Source of the DNA: Argopecten irradians
Lineage: Eukaryota > Mollusca > Bivalvia > Pectinida > Pectinidae
NCBI RefSeq assembly: GCF_041381155.1
Contig: NC_091138.1
Coordinates: 17,733,255-17,797,254 of the forward strand
DNA: 64,000 bases
Direction of reading: 5' to 3'
Shown here: positions 13,101-28,100 of the stretch, one piece after another
Numbering within the stretch: position 1 is the first letter of the stretch
Layout: every line of letters starts with the position of its first letter
The notes under the pieces: generated by a model
Databases searched by the model: none
What the model saw: the letters and a program-made list of their open reading frames with translations, nothing else
What the model was told of the DNA's origin: nothing
Made by a program: the position numbers and the translations under genes

Positions 13101-16100
13101 AGTTTCAGCCAGCATTTCATCACATCCCCCTATACAACCACAGTACCTGGTGAGGAAACAGGACATATGTCATAAAACAGATACAGAAAGTTCTAAACTG
13201 ATAGGACATATCTTTGTTTTATAATACACTAGTCTGTGGACCTTCATAACAAGAACTATCCTCACATGAATCACCCACTGCGACTGGTCAAAATTTTAAG
13301 GCTTTTTATGAATGGTATCCACAAGAAACTAAATTGGATGCAATGTCTCAAGTCTATTTCTGATCAAATACTACATGAAATTGGAAAATTAAAAGTTAGG
13401 GACACATCACTGTGATCATCCTCATGAGTTAACTGGATGCTGTCTCTTAGGTACAATCTACCAGGTAGATATTTTGCTAAATAATAAAGTTTCAGGTCAA
13501 AGTCAATGGCAAAAGTTTTGATATAGATCACCATACCTGACGACCAAAAGATGAAGTGACAGAGATTTGTAGTATTAATCAATACCAGACTCTACAACTA
13601 TAGATCGTACTTACTCTGTAGGCATCATTGGAGGTACAGATCCTCGTTTGAACTTAAACTTGATCAGGCGTACTCCAGCACACTAAAAGTTTAACAACAA
13701 AACTGATGTGTGTATTTGAAAGTAACAAATGTACATATTTTAGCTGTAATCTGATTTTAGAACTTATTAATACTGCACTAAAACAGGCTTGCGTTAATTC
13801 TATTTTCTGTGTACTGTATCTTATATAATAGCCACGGTAACTGTGCAAATTCATCATTGGATTAACCATTGTTTTTGAGGTAAAATTTGATTGCACAAAA
13901 AAAGTATGAATTGTTTTTATTATACTACTAGGTAACACTCTAGTACAAGAAGGGCTCCTCCAATCTACCAAAGTCTAGAGACTTTAAAAAGTTTTTATTC
14001 AGGATAACATTTATTGACTACATTACGTAGCAGCAAGAGAAAATGTTTACCGTCTGGCATGAGGAATCAGCAGCAGTTGCATTTTGTACAAAGTCAGGCA
14101 GCCAGATAGCATTCCTACAGTCAGGATATCCCATACAGCTGATGAAGAAACTACAAATAAATACATCATTATATCATCAACAGTGTTTGGTAGTTAAATC
14201 TTGCATAGCTATTCTTTAAACTTGACAACACTCTAAAATGCCTGTAAAAACTATTTTATTCTATACTGCTTCATCCTTTGTAAAACAAGAAGCCTAAATA
14301 GAAGGTACAGTGAGCCCTGCCTTTGTGACCACATATATATCCTTACCTTTTCCCATCTTTCTTTGTTTTCAACACCATATCCTGGCCACAATTAGGACAT
14401 TTCTTGATTGGGGATGTAGCTAAGGTTTCTAATGCTAAAAATCAAGATTTCACATAAAATTGTAAGAATACAGTCTGCTAGAATGAAAGTGATTGTATTG
14501 TACAGATCCATGGAAACTATTGTTATTTCTTGCATGTGTATTGCCAATGGGCTATTCAATTTAAACCATTGAAATCAGCTATAAACAGCTTAAATGATTA
14601 CAGCTTATTCCAACCTATCAAAATCATAAAATAGTGGCCCGTAAGTAATACTCATTATTTCTGACTAGGTTGCTTTAACAGGAATTACAGTCAAAGTGCT
14701 ATAAAACCATAAGTATTTGGACTTCTAAGAAAACCCCTATTGCACACGTACATACCGCTGGCTATTATTATATGTACATGCAATTTTAAAACAATCAGGC
14801 CTACAGTTTTTACACAAATATTCTTGAAACTGAAGAAAATCAGCGAGACAGATGAACACAGTGATAAATATGTGTCTCCAGTGTCAGAGACATTAGAACC
14901 TCCCATGAGCATATCCAGCTACTTAGTAACATACCATGTTCTGCAGGCATAGGTTGGGCCTCCCCTAGATACTTTGACAATGCTTCATCAATTTTCAAAG
15001 CCTGCAAACAAAACCAAATACATGATTCTTTGAAATCTGACAGACATAAAACAATGCCACTTTCTTCATCAACCCACTATCAGTATAACCATGAAACTAT
15101 CCTTACTTACATTTACCAAATACTGTATAACTTATCTAATCGGACCCTTATCTAATTCAGATCTCTCTGTATTCTGGATAAATAGTATGGTATTTTCCTC
15201 CCTAATTTATTATAATCAAAACCTGTATAATCCAGAAGCCTGCCTATACCGGCTAGATATGCTAACCCCAGTGACATCCGGTTTAGACAAGTTACATTGT
15301 ACATGAGAATGTTTTAAAATATCAATGTTGTGCTAAATATTTATAGAATTGGCAATGGTTTTATGTCATCAGGCTGACTTTTAAGTCAATAATCAGTGAC
15401 TTTGAGGAGAATTCCTAATCTATGATAATGCTTTAGGGTATCAGTACTTCTAATATCCAAATTACTCGAAAAGGTTTGAAAATACTCCACTTACCTGCCG
15501 ACAAGCTTCAATAAAAACTTGTTTATATTTCTGCTTCTGTTCTTCTAAAACCACTGCAATATAATAAGATTAAATCAAACCACAATAGGATCAATGACAC
15601 TAGACTAATAAGCTTGATTTGTGTTACTATACAACCTACAAAAATCATGTATAACACTTTCTCTGTCTGCATCATACAACCATCATCTACCAAAAATACA
15701 TACTCTGTAAATCATTACACTTTGACACTATCATCCATACACACAAAAATATGGCAATTATAATTATATAAATGCATACTCTGTATTTTACCATACACAC
15801 AAAAATATGGCAATTATAATTATATAAATGCATACTCTGTATTTTACCTGTATTTAATCATAACACTTAACCTGATCAATTTATACCAACAAATTCAAAT
15901 TTTCGAAAAGACTCACTGAGCTTTACTGAGAGTTTGTGATTTATTTGACAAAATTTCTGAAAATTAAACCAACATCCTGCTCCTCTTACCATTTTTATCC
16001 TTGGTGCCCTCACAAATCCTGTAATAGATTAGACCTAAAATTTAGTATATGCAATCTTATGTAAAGGAATAACACTTTCTTTATACCAAACAAAATCCTA

Positions 16101-19100
16101 AATATCTGCAACATTTTCAAAAATAACCAGTGCAATATATACCCTCACAAAGTATCATTGTAATACTATATTAGATACATACAGAGATAATTTGCCAACA
16201 ACTATAATTACATCAATTTCAAACAAATTATACAATGTATATATATAAATACCAGACTTTGTGATGTTGGCTTTTCGAATATGGCCAGTTATTGCTGCAG
16301 ACAGCAAATTGTTACTCTATAAAATGTGTTTCTTAAATACCGGATGTGTATAATTCAATAGATTGTCACAGGATGAACACATAAGGTAGATTTTAATGAT
16401 ATCACAATATGTATTAGTACATACCGTGTTAAGTCTGCTTCTAATTCTGCCCGGAGGTTTGGTTTAGACATTTCATATCCCATAGCATCATAACCTGAAA
16501 ACATACACATATCAACTCTTTAATAGTTAATTCTCTATGCCAATATTAAAGTAAGTTTAATCTATTTACAGACTTTATAAATTGTCAACTCAAAAAGAGA
16601 AAAAAAAACCACCATAATTTAATGGTGAAATACAGGTAAATTCTACAATTTTGTAGAGATATCGTATTTGACCAAATAAGTTACGTCATCCCTATAAGTG
16701 CCCCTCCCTCTATTGGAGGCTTTGATTTCACCTACGTTACTCAAATACAGACTGAAACTATGAAAACAGTGAAGGTTTCTCTAAAAGATTACTTTTGTAA
16801 ATTGATTAATGTATTACTATGTGAAATGATTTTGCGAAAGATTAGCCCAAATTCAGTCCTGTTAAGTGTCTTTTCATTTTTCAATTTTCATCCGCCCTGG
16901 GTACTTATAGTGTCAAATACAGTACCATACTTACCCTCCACTAGCCCCATGCCTAAGTGGCCCGGGATAAACTTATTGTCCCCCTGTAGTCCAACGTACA
17001 TCCGACTCTTGATGGTCTCTATATGCTCAGCATGAGTAGCGTCTGTTCCTACACAATATTATTACACAATCTTCATATATTAAAACATTTTAAATTTGAT
17101 CAATGTATCATAATCATGTTTCAGATTTAAAACAATATTAGCTTATTCAAAAGAAGACTTTTAATCATAATGAGACAAACTTTTAACGGAATTAATACAT
17201 CCAATATTAGGTAACTTAATATAAACAAGAGGCCCAGAGGGCCTGTATCGCTCACCTGGTTTTTTGTTAGTAATTATCACAAGACTCTGACAATTAGAAA
17301 AATAAGCAAAATTGACTCCCAAAGTTTAATTTTGAATCACAACCATACAATGATGCTATTGATACCATACAAATATGCTATCCAATACATAGTTCAGAGA
17401 CAAAGTAATTTATATGAAAGTAGTAGCCTAATTGACCTTTTTGATCTCGCATCTATTGCCGTCTAAGGCCCAGGGGGTCAGCCCTATCATTTGTACAATT
17501 TCAAATCCCAACCCTATAAGGATGCTACCATTGCATTATAAGTGCTCTTCCATTCTTAGTTGCAGAGAAGAAGTCGTTTATATGGAAATAGCTAAATTTA
17601 CCCCTTTTGACCCCACCCTTCAGGCCCCCGGGGGGTCAGCCCCATCATTTGCAAAATTTTGAATCCAAACCCTATAAGGATGCAACCATTGCATTATGAG
17701 CGTAATCCTATGTTAAGTTGCAGAGAAAAAGTCATTTATATGGAAATTGACCACTTTTGACCCCGCCCCTCAGGCCCCCAGGGGTCAGCCCTATCATTTG
17801 CACAATTTGGAATCCCCACCCTATAAGGATGCTACCATTGCATTATGGGTGCTATACCATGCTTAGTTACAGAGAAGAAGTCATTTATATGGAAATAGCC
17901 AAATTGACCCCTTTTGACCCCAACCCTCAGGCCCCCGGGGGGTCAGCCCTATCATTTGCACAATTTTGAATCCCCACCCTATGAGGATGCTACCATTGTA
18001 TTATGGGTGCTATACCATGCTTGGTTTCAGAGAAGAAGTCGTTTATATGGAAATAGCCAAATTGACCCCTTTTGGCCCCGCCCCTCAGGCCCCCGGGAGG
18101 TCAGCCCCATCATTTGTACAATTTTGAATCCCCACCCTATAAGAATGCTACCAATGCATTATGGGTGCTATCCCATGCTTGGTTTCAGAGAAGAAGTCGT
18201 TTATATGGAAATAGCCAAATTGACCCCTTTTGACCCCGCCTCTCAGGCCCCCCGGGGGGTCAGCCCCATCATTTGTACAATTTTGAATCCCCACCCTATA
18301 ACGATACTACCATTGCATTATGAGTGCTATCTCTTGCTTAGTTTCAGAGAAGAAGTCGTTTTATGGAAATAGCCAAATTGACCCCATTTGACCCCGCCCC
18401 TCAGGCCCCCGGGGGGTCAGCCCAATAATTAGTACAATTTTGAATCCCCACCCTATAAGGATGCTACCATTGCATTATGGGTGCTATCCCATGCTTGGTT
18501 TCAGAGAAGAAGTCGTTTATATGGAAATAGCCAAATTGACCCCTTTTGGCCCCGCCCCTCAGGCCCCCGGGGGATCAGCCCCATCATTTGTACAATTTTC
18601 AGTTAGTAGCCCATAAGGATGCTACCAGTCAAATTTTGTTGAAATCCGACCAGTGGTTATGGAGAAGAAGTCGATTGTTGACGGACGCCGGACGCCGGAC
18701 GACGGACGCCGGACTTGCTGTATCCCATAAGCTCACCTCGGTCCTTTGGACCAGGTGAGCTAATAAACAATTGACCTACCAATTCCATGTTTGTCCATCA
18801 ATGCAATCAGATCGGCCTCAGACAATAATGATGGCGGACTTGTCTCTGATTCAACCATCTGCAATTTGAATATCAAAGTAGGATTCATAAAGTTAAGAAT
18901 TTATTTCAAATCCAAAATGTATGCTCTTTATAAAAACACATAAAACATTTTGCTGGCTTAATTGTCTCCATGTGTTACAAAGCAAAACTTGATATTTAGT
19001 ATTAAGTTAGTTATCTTTTGAAGAAGCATTCTCACTGTAGAAGTTTTCACCTACCTCGATAGAGTTTGGCTGGAAAGTGTCCCCTTGACTGTACACAGGA

Positions 19101-22100
19101 ATCACCTATAATACAAACAGACTTAAATTCTAATGATCTATCAACAAAATCTCAAATTCTTTGTTAAAGTTTGTTCAATGAGGAACCATTGGGCAAACAT
19201 TAAAAAGAATCAAATAGATAAATTACATACAACAGAAGGATATTATTATTATTTTTTTTTTTTTTTAGAAAATGTAGAACTAATTTCATATACCGTATAG
19301 CCAGATATCTTTGTGGACCATTTTTTTTATTTGATCTAAGAACAAGAGATCCCAGAGGGATCTTGGCGCCCATCAAAGAATGATCTATGTCTGACAATGG
19401 AAAGAGGGATCTTTTCCCTGCTTTTCATACTTTTTCAAACATACTTCATATGAAATTTGAGACAGATTTGGCTTGAGTACTTTCTGAGAAATAGCGGTAA
19501 CAAACTTCAACGATGCAATCCAAGATGACAGGCGGTTGGCCATCAAGGGCCCAAGGGGCACAAACGTATGGAATTTGAGAGAGACTCCTTCAGTAATTTC
19601 TGAGAAATAGCGTTAACTATCAATTAACAATCAGTTAACTAAGATGACGGCCGCTCAGCCATCTTGTTGACCGATCAGTTACAAAATGCAATATGCACAA
19701 GAAGGGCCCTAGGGGAACCTACATATGAAATTTGAGACAGATCCCTCGAGTACTTTTTGAGAATTAGCGGTAACCAACTCTAGCTATCAAAATCCAAGAT
19801 GGCTTCCAGGCGACCATCTTGTTCATCGATCGGTCCCAAAATGCAATTTGCACAACCAGACCCCTGGGGGAACATGCACATGCAATTTGAGACCGATTCC
19901 TTCAGTGCTCTCTGAGAAACAGCGGTAACAAACTTCAATTGTCAAAATCCAAGGTGGCGGCCTGTTGGCCATATTTTTCACTAATCAATACCAAAATGCA
20001 ATATGGGGATCATAGGGGGACCATGCACATGAAATTTGAGACAACTACCTTCAGTACTATTTGACCATGGACAAAATGTGATTTGAATAACAGGAAAATT
20101 TTATTTTAGCGATTTTTAAATTTTCGCAATAAGAATTTAAGGGTTTATAACGTTCAACCATTTCTTAATATTTCACGAATCAAATTTTCGTGATAATAGC
20201 AATCTCCTGCGAAATTGTGAAAATATCATACCCTCAAAAATATCCAGCTATACTGTATCTCAAAACACATGAATAGAAAGTCGGATATATAATTCTAATC
20301 TATACTCAACTGTAATGTACCAGTATATGTGATAATTTACACATATATGCAAAATAGTAGTGTGTACCTCCATACCATTTGTACAAAAAAAATCAATTTT
20401 CTGGGTATTTTCACGAAGTCAAAGCATGCAAAAGATGAAAATGATCTTCCATATTCTTTTTAAGTTCTGTAAGTTTGAATACCTTAGCATTCCATCGGTC
20501 ATAGGGATACACATCTAAGTAGTTTCTGGCTGTTATCATCAGGCCCTGGGCTGAAAACTAGACAACATAACTCATACATAAAAATACCCTGGCGATGACG
20601 CTTGGCCCTGTATATACAATGCAGAGTTTTTAAGTTCTTACATTTAGAGTAAAAACTGTACAGTCAAGAATTTACAAATCTTCATCAAAATTAAAACATT
20701 GGTGCAGATAAATATTGCATTTGTAGAATTATAACCTTTATTATAGTGGATGACTAACTTTGAAGTGTGACATTTAAGTATTAGTAGTCATTCAAACCTT
20801 TTCCTCTGCAATGTCTATTTCCACGACAGTTTCCTGGCCCTGAGCATCACTAGAGCAGGTCGCTAGGAAATGTCTAACAACAAATTCATAAACCCTCTTC
20901 TCATTGCCCTGTTTAATGTAAAAGAGGTTATATAAATCTCCACAATCAATACTGTTTTATTATGCAGATATTAACATTTTGTTAATTTTTAAACTACTCT
21001 TGCATGTTCAGCATTTTAAGACTAGGACAAAAGATTTAATTATTGCCAGCAAAATGTGATTAGTGGGGTGTGCTGCTCTGTGTCTTTGGGGAAAAGGGGA
21101 GTCTTACCTGTAGTCTGTCTGTATACTTGGTGGGGTGAATCGGGGGATGAGCCTGATCAGTTTTATTTCCATTCCTAGGAAGTGGCCCTTGCTCTAGAAC
21201 TCCCCTTGCAAAATCTGCCAGTATGCAATAGGAAAAGTTAATAAACTAGGTTCCATTATAAATTCAGCGTGGTTAAAATAATTTGACACAGGATGAATGA
21301 AAATTGATGACATCATTGATAATGTACACCATGTAGATACACCCTCAGTATCAGGTGTCTTCTCCCTGACAACCATGGTATAACTCAGGTGTCTTCTCCC
21401 TGACAACCATGGTATAACTCAGGTGTCTTCTCCCTGACAACCATGGTATAACTCAGGTGTCTTCTCCCTGACAACCATGGTATAACTCAGGTGTCTTCTC
21501 CCTGACAACCATGGTATAAATCTATGAAGTATGAGAGAAATGGAATGGCATTTTAAAGTGAAGATAACTCGAAGCTTACTCAAGAGTTAGTCTAGAGAAT
21601 CTAGTCATGTGATTTAAATAAATAAATGTTTACCTCCCCATTCACCATCCACAGTCTGTTGCTCCACCAATCTCACAAGGTCAAGGTCAGGAGGAAACTT
21701 GTTAGTCTCAGTACGAGGGTAGCTGATGTACCCTTCAGTGTACAACTTTTCTGCTATTTTCATTGTTTCCTTCGCATTGATTCTTAACTTTCTGGAGGCA
21801 AGCTTTTCTAATTCCTTCAAATAAATCATTTTCAATCTGTGAGCAATTTGTGTAATATAATGCGGTTTTGTCAAAGGTTGTTATTGACAAGTTTGTTGGT
21901 TACTGTTTGACAACTTTATAATTGTGATAAGTTGAAATTGGGAAACGTCTTCCAAGTATCAAGTCATTCATTTCTAACGAATTTACATACAATGTAGTTG
22001 ATTACAAATAACTCAAATTCTAGGTTGTATAGACAGGTGTCATTGAGGAAACTAGTAGTGTTTGAACTTTGAATGATAAATGAAGAACAATAATAGTAAC

Positions 22101-25100
22101 AAACTGTTCTCCTCTAGTAGACGTCTACATACCACAGTATCCAGTGGCTGGGGTCTCCACTTGCTCTTACTTTTACATCGGACATCTTTAACTGTCGCTG
22201 TAGGATTCTGATAAAGAGAGAACCATGAGAAAAACATGTTATAATATGTATTATCCTTGCAAGGTATTGCATATACTGATAACAGAATGTTTTTGACCCT
22301 TTGAAAAATGATTTGGGTATATGTTTTACCCTTCATATATTTGAAAAAAATATTAACTTATGGGATGTGAGTATAAAATGAGTCAACACTGTATTCATAG
22401 AAGACATTTTTCATGGTGTATTTAGTATAAAGTGAATTCTTTGTAAAGTATTCCTCTTCTGATCTAGTCTTTGGTGATTTCTAAGTTGATGTTGAGACCC
22501 AATAGCACAGATTTTTGCCAAATTTTATATGTTTTCATATTCGTGTGTTCAAAAACAACCCTACAATAGGTTATGTGTTAGCTTACCTCAGTACAGTGTT
22601 CGTACAAAATAAGACAAGCAGTGTTGTCAAACAGGCGAACCCTAAAATCAAAAGTACACAACAGTGGGTATACGACATATAGACATGTATTCTTACAAAA
22701 TGTATAAATTACTGTTATGTTGGAATATGATTTTTAGTTTTAAATAGTGTTTGTAAATTTCATCCTAAAATTGAAACATTTATTTGCCACATGAAACCTT
22801 AATTGCATATATTATGTAACTGTTTTGTTCAACTGAATCTCACAGTAATTAACTCAACAGAACAGGAAAAACTTTTGATTTTATCCTGCAACTGCCACAC
22901 ATATTGCCGGATAACTACTGCCGCATAAACTTTTGCTTTATCCGTCAATACAATTGCATGAATTTGTACCATATCTGACAGAACTTTTTAAAACTTGACT
23001 CAGAACTTTAACCTTCCGGTGAATGAAACGTCATTCAGTCCTGCTAAAATGTGATGTCATATTCACCGAAATAATGTCATTTTTACGATATCAAAAATCT
23101 TATATCGCGATGTCATCTTTTTCTTGGCTCATAGCAAAGGTATGTATTGTAAAGTAATACTTTGATGTTGTTTTGAGTATTTCTGTATTGTTTCAGTAAT
23201 ATTACATACTGAATAGAATTTCTGGTACTGTTTACGATTGCACTTATATATTACCCACGGTAGTAAAAAGGAGCACACTCTCATTCGGGTTAGTGAATGA
23301 ATCTTTTCCTCTGCATTAAAGCAGCGTCTTGCTTTGAGCTAAACCAAGTAAATAACTGGCAATTTGCTTTCATTTTGAATGTCGTAATATTTGCAGGGTG
23401 AACAGAATACACAGTTAGCATCTTACAATACAAGTTTTATTTTGGTGCTCGACACAGCTTTTCTAAGTCACACAAACCAAAATAAAAAATTGTATTGTAA
23501 GATACTAACTGTGTATTCTCTATATCTGACTCTTAATATCTTTATATTCAAATATTATGTTGGTCAAGACTAAAGAAATATTTCAAGTGTAATGGGGATA
23601 TCAAGTAAAATGCGGTACTGATAAGTCCAAGCTACTGGAGTTCAATTGAGCTTAACTTGAGTAATGGCTGATCTCTGTATATGAATATCAGGATTGGAAA
23701 TTCTTTTAAATTGTCTAATAAGAACCTGTGACTTGATCTTTTAACCATGATACAAACCTTTTCCAGTTGAATTCTATGGTGTTATCATCCTGTTTGTGGG
23801 TAACTGGTAAAATAGAAACAGAAGTCGGTTTAATAGAAATGAATTATTTCAAAGTTGTTAAAGAAAAAATAATTTACTATCGAAAGGAAAAGAAAGAAAT
23901 AAAACATTATCTGAACTTTTACAAAAAAAGTTTCTTATAGAAACTTACCTTTAATTTTCCAAAATGGCTCTGGTACAAAAGCTTGGACTTGTTTGTACCT
24001 CTCCACCACAAAACCAAGGGTAGGGAACTGACAGCTACCATAGCTGATCAACTGATCAGATAAAACCTCAGGGAATATCTTCTGTAATCTCAACGTTTGG
24101 AATCTTGTAAATGCAGCCCCTGAAATAAGAAAATACTTGTATGTTGAAAATCCATTGTTTTTTTTTATTTACAGCATAGTATATTTTCTATGGGGAAAAA
24201 GATTTCAAAAGGTTGTTTGATGTTTTTAACTTGAAAACATTGTGAAATATTTGCCATGTGGTAGGTTAAGCTAATACACTAGCTATGATATATGTACATT
24301 CTTACACATACACACCTATCCTTAAGTCCAGTTCTTGTCGGACATCCACAGCATCACTGGTATTCTTGTCAGGCTCCACAAGGTTTCTACAGGCCCTTTG
24401 TATAGCTCTGTGAAACAGTTTGTACGTGAGTTTTCATAGTAAAAAAAAATACTATCATGTTAGATTTATTTGGATCTCTAAACTTGTGGAGCAAAATGTT
24501 AAACAATAATTAAAGTTCAAACATGTGTGCAGATTACAGAACTAATGTAGGGTTTTAGAGTTTGATACTTGGTCATAAGAAGCTTAATAATTAAAGGTCA
24601 GATCCCTATGCAGAAACATTGTCTAATGAAAGTAGCTAACTAAAGGTAACAAGAGATCCCAGAGGGATCTTGGCGCCCACCTAAGAACGATCTTTGTCTG
24701 ACAAAGGAAAGAGGGATCTTTTCTCTGCTTTTCAAGCTTTTACTACATATTACTACACATGAAATTTGAGAAAGATCCTTTGACTACTTTCTGAGATATA
24801 TAACTGTAACAAACTTCAATTATCAAAATCCAAGATGGCTACCTGTCAGCCATCTTGTTCACCGAACAGTCCTAAAATGCAAAATGCAAACTAGACCCCT
24901 AGAAGAACCTGCACATACAATTTGAGACAGATCCCTTCAGTACATTCTCAGACATAGCAGAAAACAAGAGGCCCAGAGGGCCTGTATCGCTCACCTGGTT
25001 TGTAATGCCAAGTAATGTTCTGAATACAGGTTCACTGTTTCTTTTCTGAAGGAATCTTAATATTAACCTCTAAATCCCCTATTGGGCCCCACCCCTCCTG

Positions 25101-28100
25101 CCCCTGGGGGATCAGAGCCAAAATTTATACAAGTTCTGTTCCCCTTCCCCCAAGGATGTTTGTGGCCAAATTTGGTTACAATCCATGCAGAACTCTATGA
25201 CTAGTAGCAATTTAAAGGAAATGTTGACGGACAGACGGACGACGAACGACGGACGCCGCGCCATGACATAAGCTCACAGGCCCTTTGGGCCAGGTGAGCT
25301 AAAAACTTCAATTGTCAAAATCCAAGATGGCGTCCTGTCGGCCATCTTGTACACCAATCGATACCAAAATGCAATATGCATAACCAGGGACCTAGGGGAA
25401 CCTGCACATGAAATTTGAGACAGATCCCTTCAGTACTTTCTAAGAAATAGTGGTAACAAGCTTCAACTATCAAAATCCAAGATGGCGTCCTATCGGCCAT
25501 CTTGTTCATCGATCAGTCCGAAAATGCAATATGCACAACTAGACCCCTAGGGGAACCTGCACATGCAATTTGATACAGATCCCTTGAGTACATTCTGAGA
25601 AATAGTGGTAACAAGCTTTAACTATCAAAATCCAAGATGGCAGCCCGTCGACCATCTTGTTCATCGATCGGACCCAAAATGCAATATGCATAACTAGGGC
25701 CCTAGGTGAACCTGTACATGAAAGGACTAGGTATGGTAAGGGTCTTTTGTGGCCCCCAAATCCGCTATTATTTAAAGTCTGTTATTTTAAGATGTAAATA
25801 TTGCATTTCAAATCTTAACTACATACACGACATATTTGATAATGTTATTAGGTATTATAGCAGTTCTAGTTGCCATGGCAACCATTTTTATTACACATAA
25901 ATTATGCAAAATGTGAAAATTTCATCAAAATTGACCTTTTTAATGCAGTTTTTCATCTAGTAAACATAGAGCGCATTCTAGAACAAACTTTATATTTCTC
26001 AAAATGATGTATTCTTCGTGTCTGCTAATTCCTGTAAAATATAAAGTTTGTTCTAGGTTGCGCTCTATTGCTTTTAAAAGAAAAACTATCAAAAAATATG
26101 CCAAAATTGACCAAATTTTCAAATTTGCATAATTTATGCAAAGTTACCATGGTTATAGAGCAAAAACATACTTCCTGTCAATAAAAATATCATTAAGTTT
26201 TTATCAGGGGCGTATTCAATATTTCAAACGCAGCAACTTAATTTCTAAATACTTACGGTAATTTGAATTTTGGTAGATTTAGGGGCCAAAAAGAGCCATT
26301 ACCGTATCTAGTCCTTTGAGAAGAATTCTTTTGATACTTTCTGAGAAATAGCAGTAACAAAATTTAACTATCAAAATCCAAGATGGCGGCCTGTCGGCCA
26401 TCTTGTTCATCAATCAGTCCCAAAATGCAATATGCACAACTAAGCCCCTAGGGGAACCTGCACATGCAATTTGAGACAGATCCCTTCAGTGCTTTCTGAG
26501 AAATAGCTGTAACAAACTTCAATTGTCAAAATCCAAGATGGCGGCCTGTCGGCCATCTTGTTCACCAATCAGTCCCAAAATGCAATATGCACAACTAGGG
26601 CCCTAGGGGAACCTGTACATGAAATTTGAGAAGAATTCTTTCGGTACTTTCTGAGAAATAGCGGTAACAAACTTTAGACTATCAAAATCCAAGATGGCAG
26701 CCAGTCGGCCATCTTGTCAACCAACTGGTCTCAAAATGCAATATCCACAACTAGGCCCCTAGGGGAACTTACATGCGAAATTTGAGAAAGATCCCTTCAG
26801 TACATTCTGAGAAATAGCGGTAACAAACTTTAACTATCAAAATCCAAGATGACTGCCTGGCGGCCATTTTATTGACCAATTGGTCCCAAAATACAATATG
26901 CACAACTAGGGCCCTAGGGGAACCTCCATATAAAATTTGAGAAACATCCCTTCAGCACTTTCTGAGAAATAGCGGTAACAAGAATTGTTAACGGACGGAA
27001 GAACGGACGGACCACGGACCACGGACGAAAGGCGATTTGAATAGCCCACCATCTGATGATGGTGGGCTAAAAAAATGATTAGCACAATAAACAAATGGAA
27101 AGTAAAAATTTACAAATATGATCATAAGAAGAATATAACATGAATCAATGTAGGGTTTAAGGTAAAATAAATGAAGCAATGCCATAATTTACTTACTGTG
27201 GTGTGATCTCTGAAAACCTTGCTCTGTATACACGTATATTTGGTTTCACTGAAATAGACAGATAAAGTTTTCTCTGATACTCATGACGAAATTTTAGGAA
27301 TACAGACATGTAAACTGTTTTTTATTTCATGATGTTTTTGTAGAAGTAAATTTGATTCACCAAAACATTATTATAACTTTCATCTTTATATTCTTATAAT
27401 TATAGCAAAACGCATTTGTAAAATAACTTCTATAAGTGGTATATATATGTCATATAATGTATCAAATGGAGTTGCTGCACATTCTCTTTTTTCTAATTAT
27501 ACCTATCAATATACACTCACCACTTTTACAAACTTGAATGATTTCGAATCCAATGTTTTCCCCTTCACGATCACAATCTGTCCAGATAATGAGAGACTGA
27601 GCTCCTCTTACTTCTCTCTCCAAGGTTCTCTACAAAACAACAGAGATTATATCATTCAAATTTACATGAATCAATCAATAATGGTTACCTACCTTCATAA
27701 GCAAATTGAAACTGATAAGGTGACATGACAGTGCAATATTACCAGACGTTGAGACAGTAGAAAATTCTAAATTCTAAATGCTACATCTCTGTAATTTCCT
27801 TCATATAATGTCATGTATTAAGAGGGAAAGACAATAAAATGGAATATAGATATATCACTTAGACCATAATTTGGTTAGTTAGTGACCTTTATTTCATCTT
27901 CTCTCAGTGATATTGTAAACTTACTTTGATGTCAGTAAAGTTTTGAGGACAGTACTTTTCCACTTCCACATCAAACAGCGCAACAGGATTACAGCTATAC
28001 CTGGGTAAAAATTCATCTTTAGAGAATAAATAAAATCTCTGATAACATGTGCAAACTTATCAATTGACTGAACATTAAACTGCTATATGTCTAGGATGCA

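Larger units (their letters stand above)
24648..27072 (+). mobile_element. Structured repeat, family C, full copy with two nested insertions
   Basis: Head AACAAGAG plus GATCCCAGAGGGATC and GGCGCCCACC, about 10 core units, a GGACGGACCACGGACC tract, and the 3' hairpin AGCCCACCATC/GATGATGGTGGGCT followed by AAAA. A family B copy (24962-25303) and a TIR element (25721-26317) are inserted in it. Lies in TOP3A intron 5. Confidence 0.8.
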
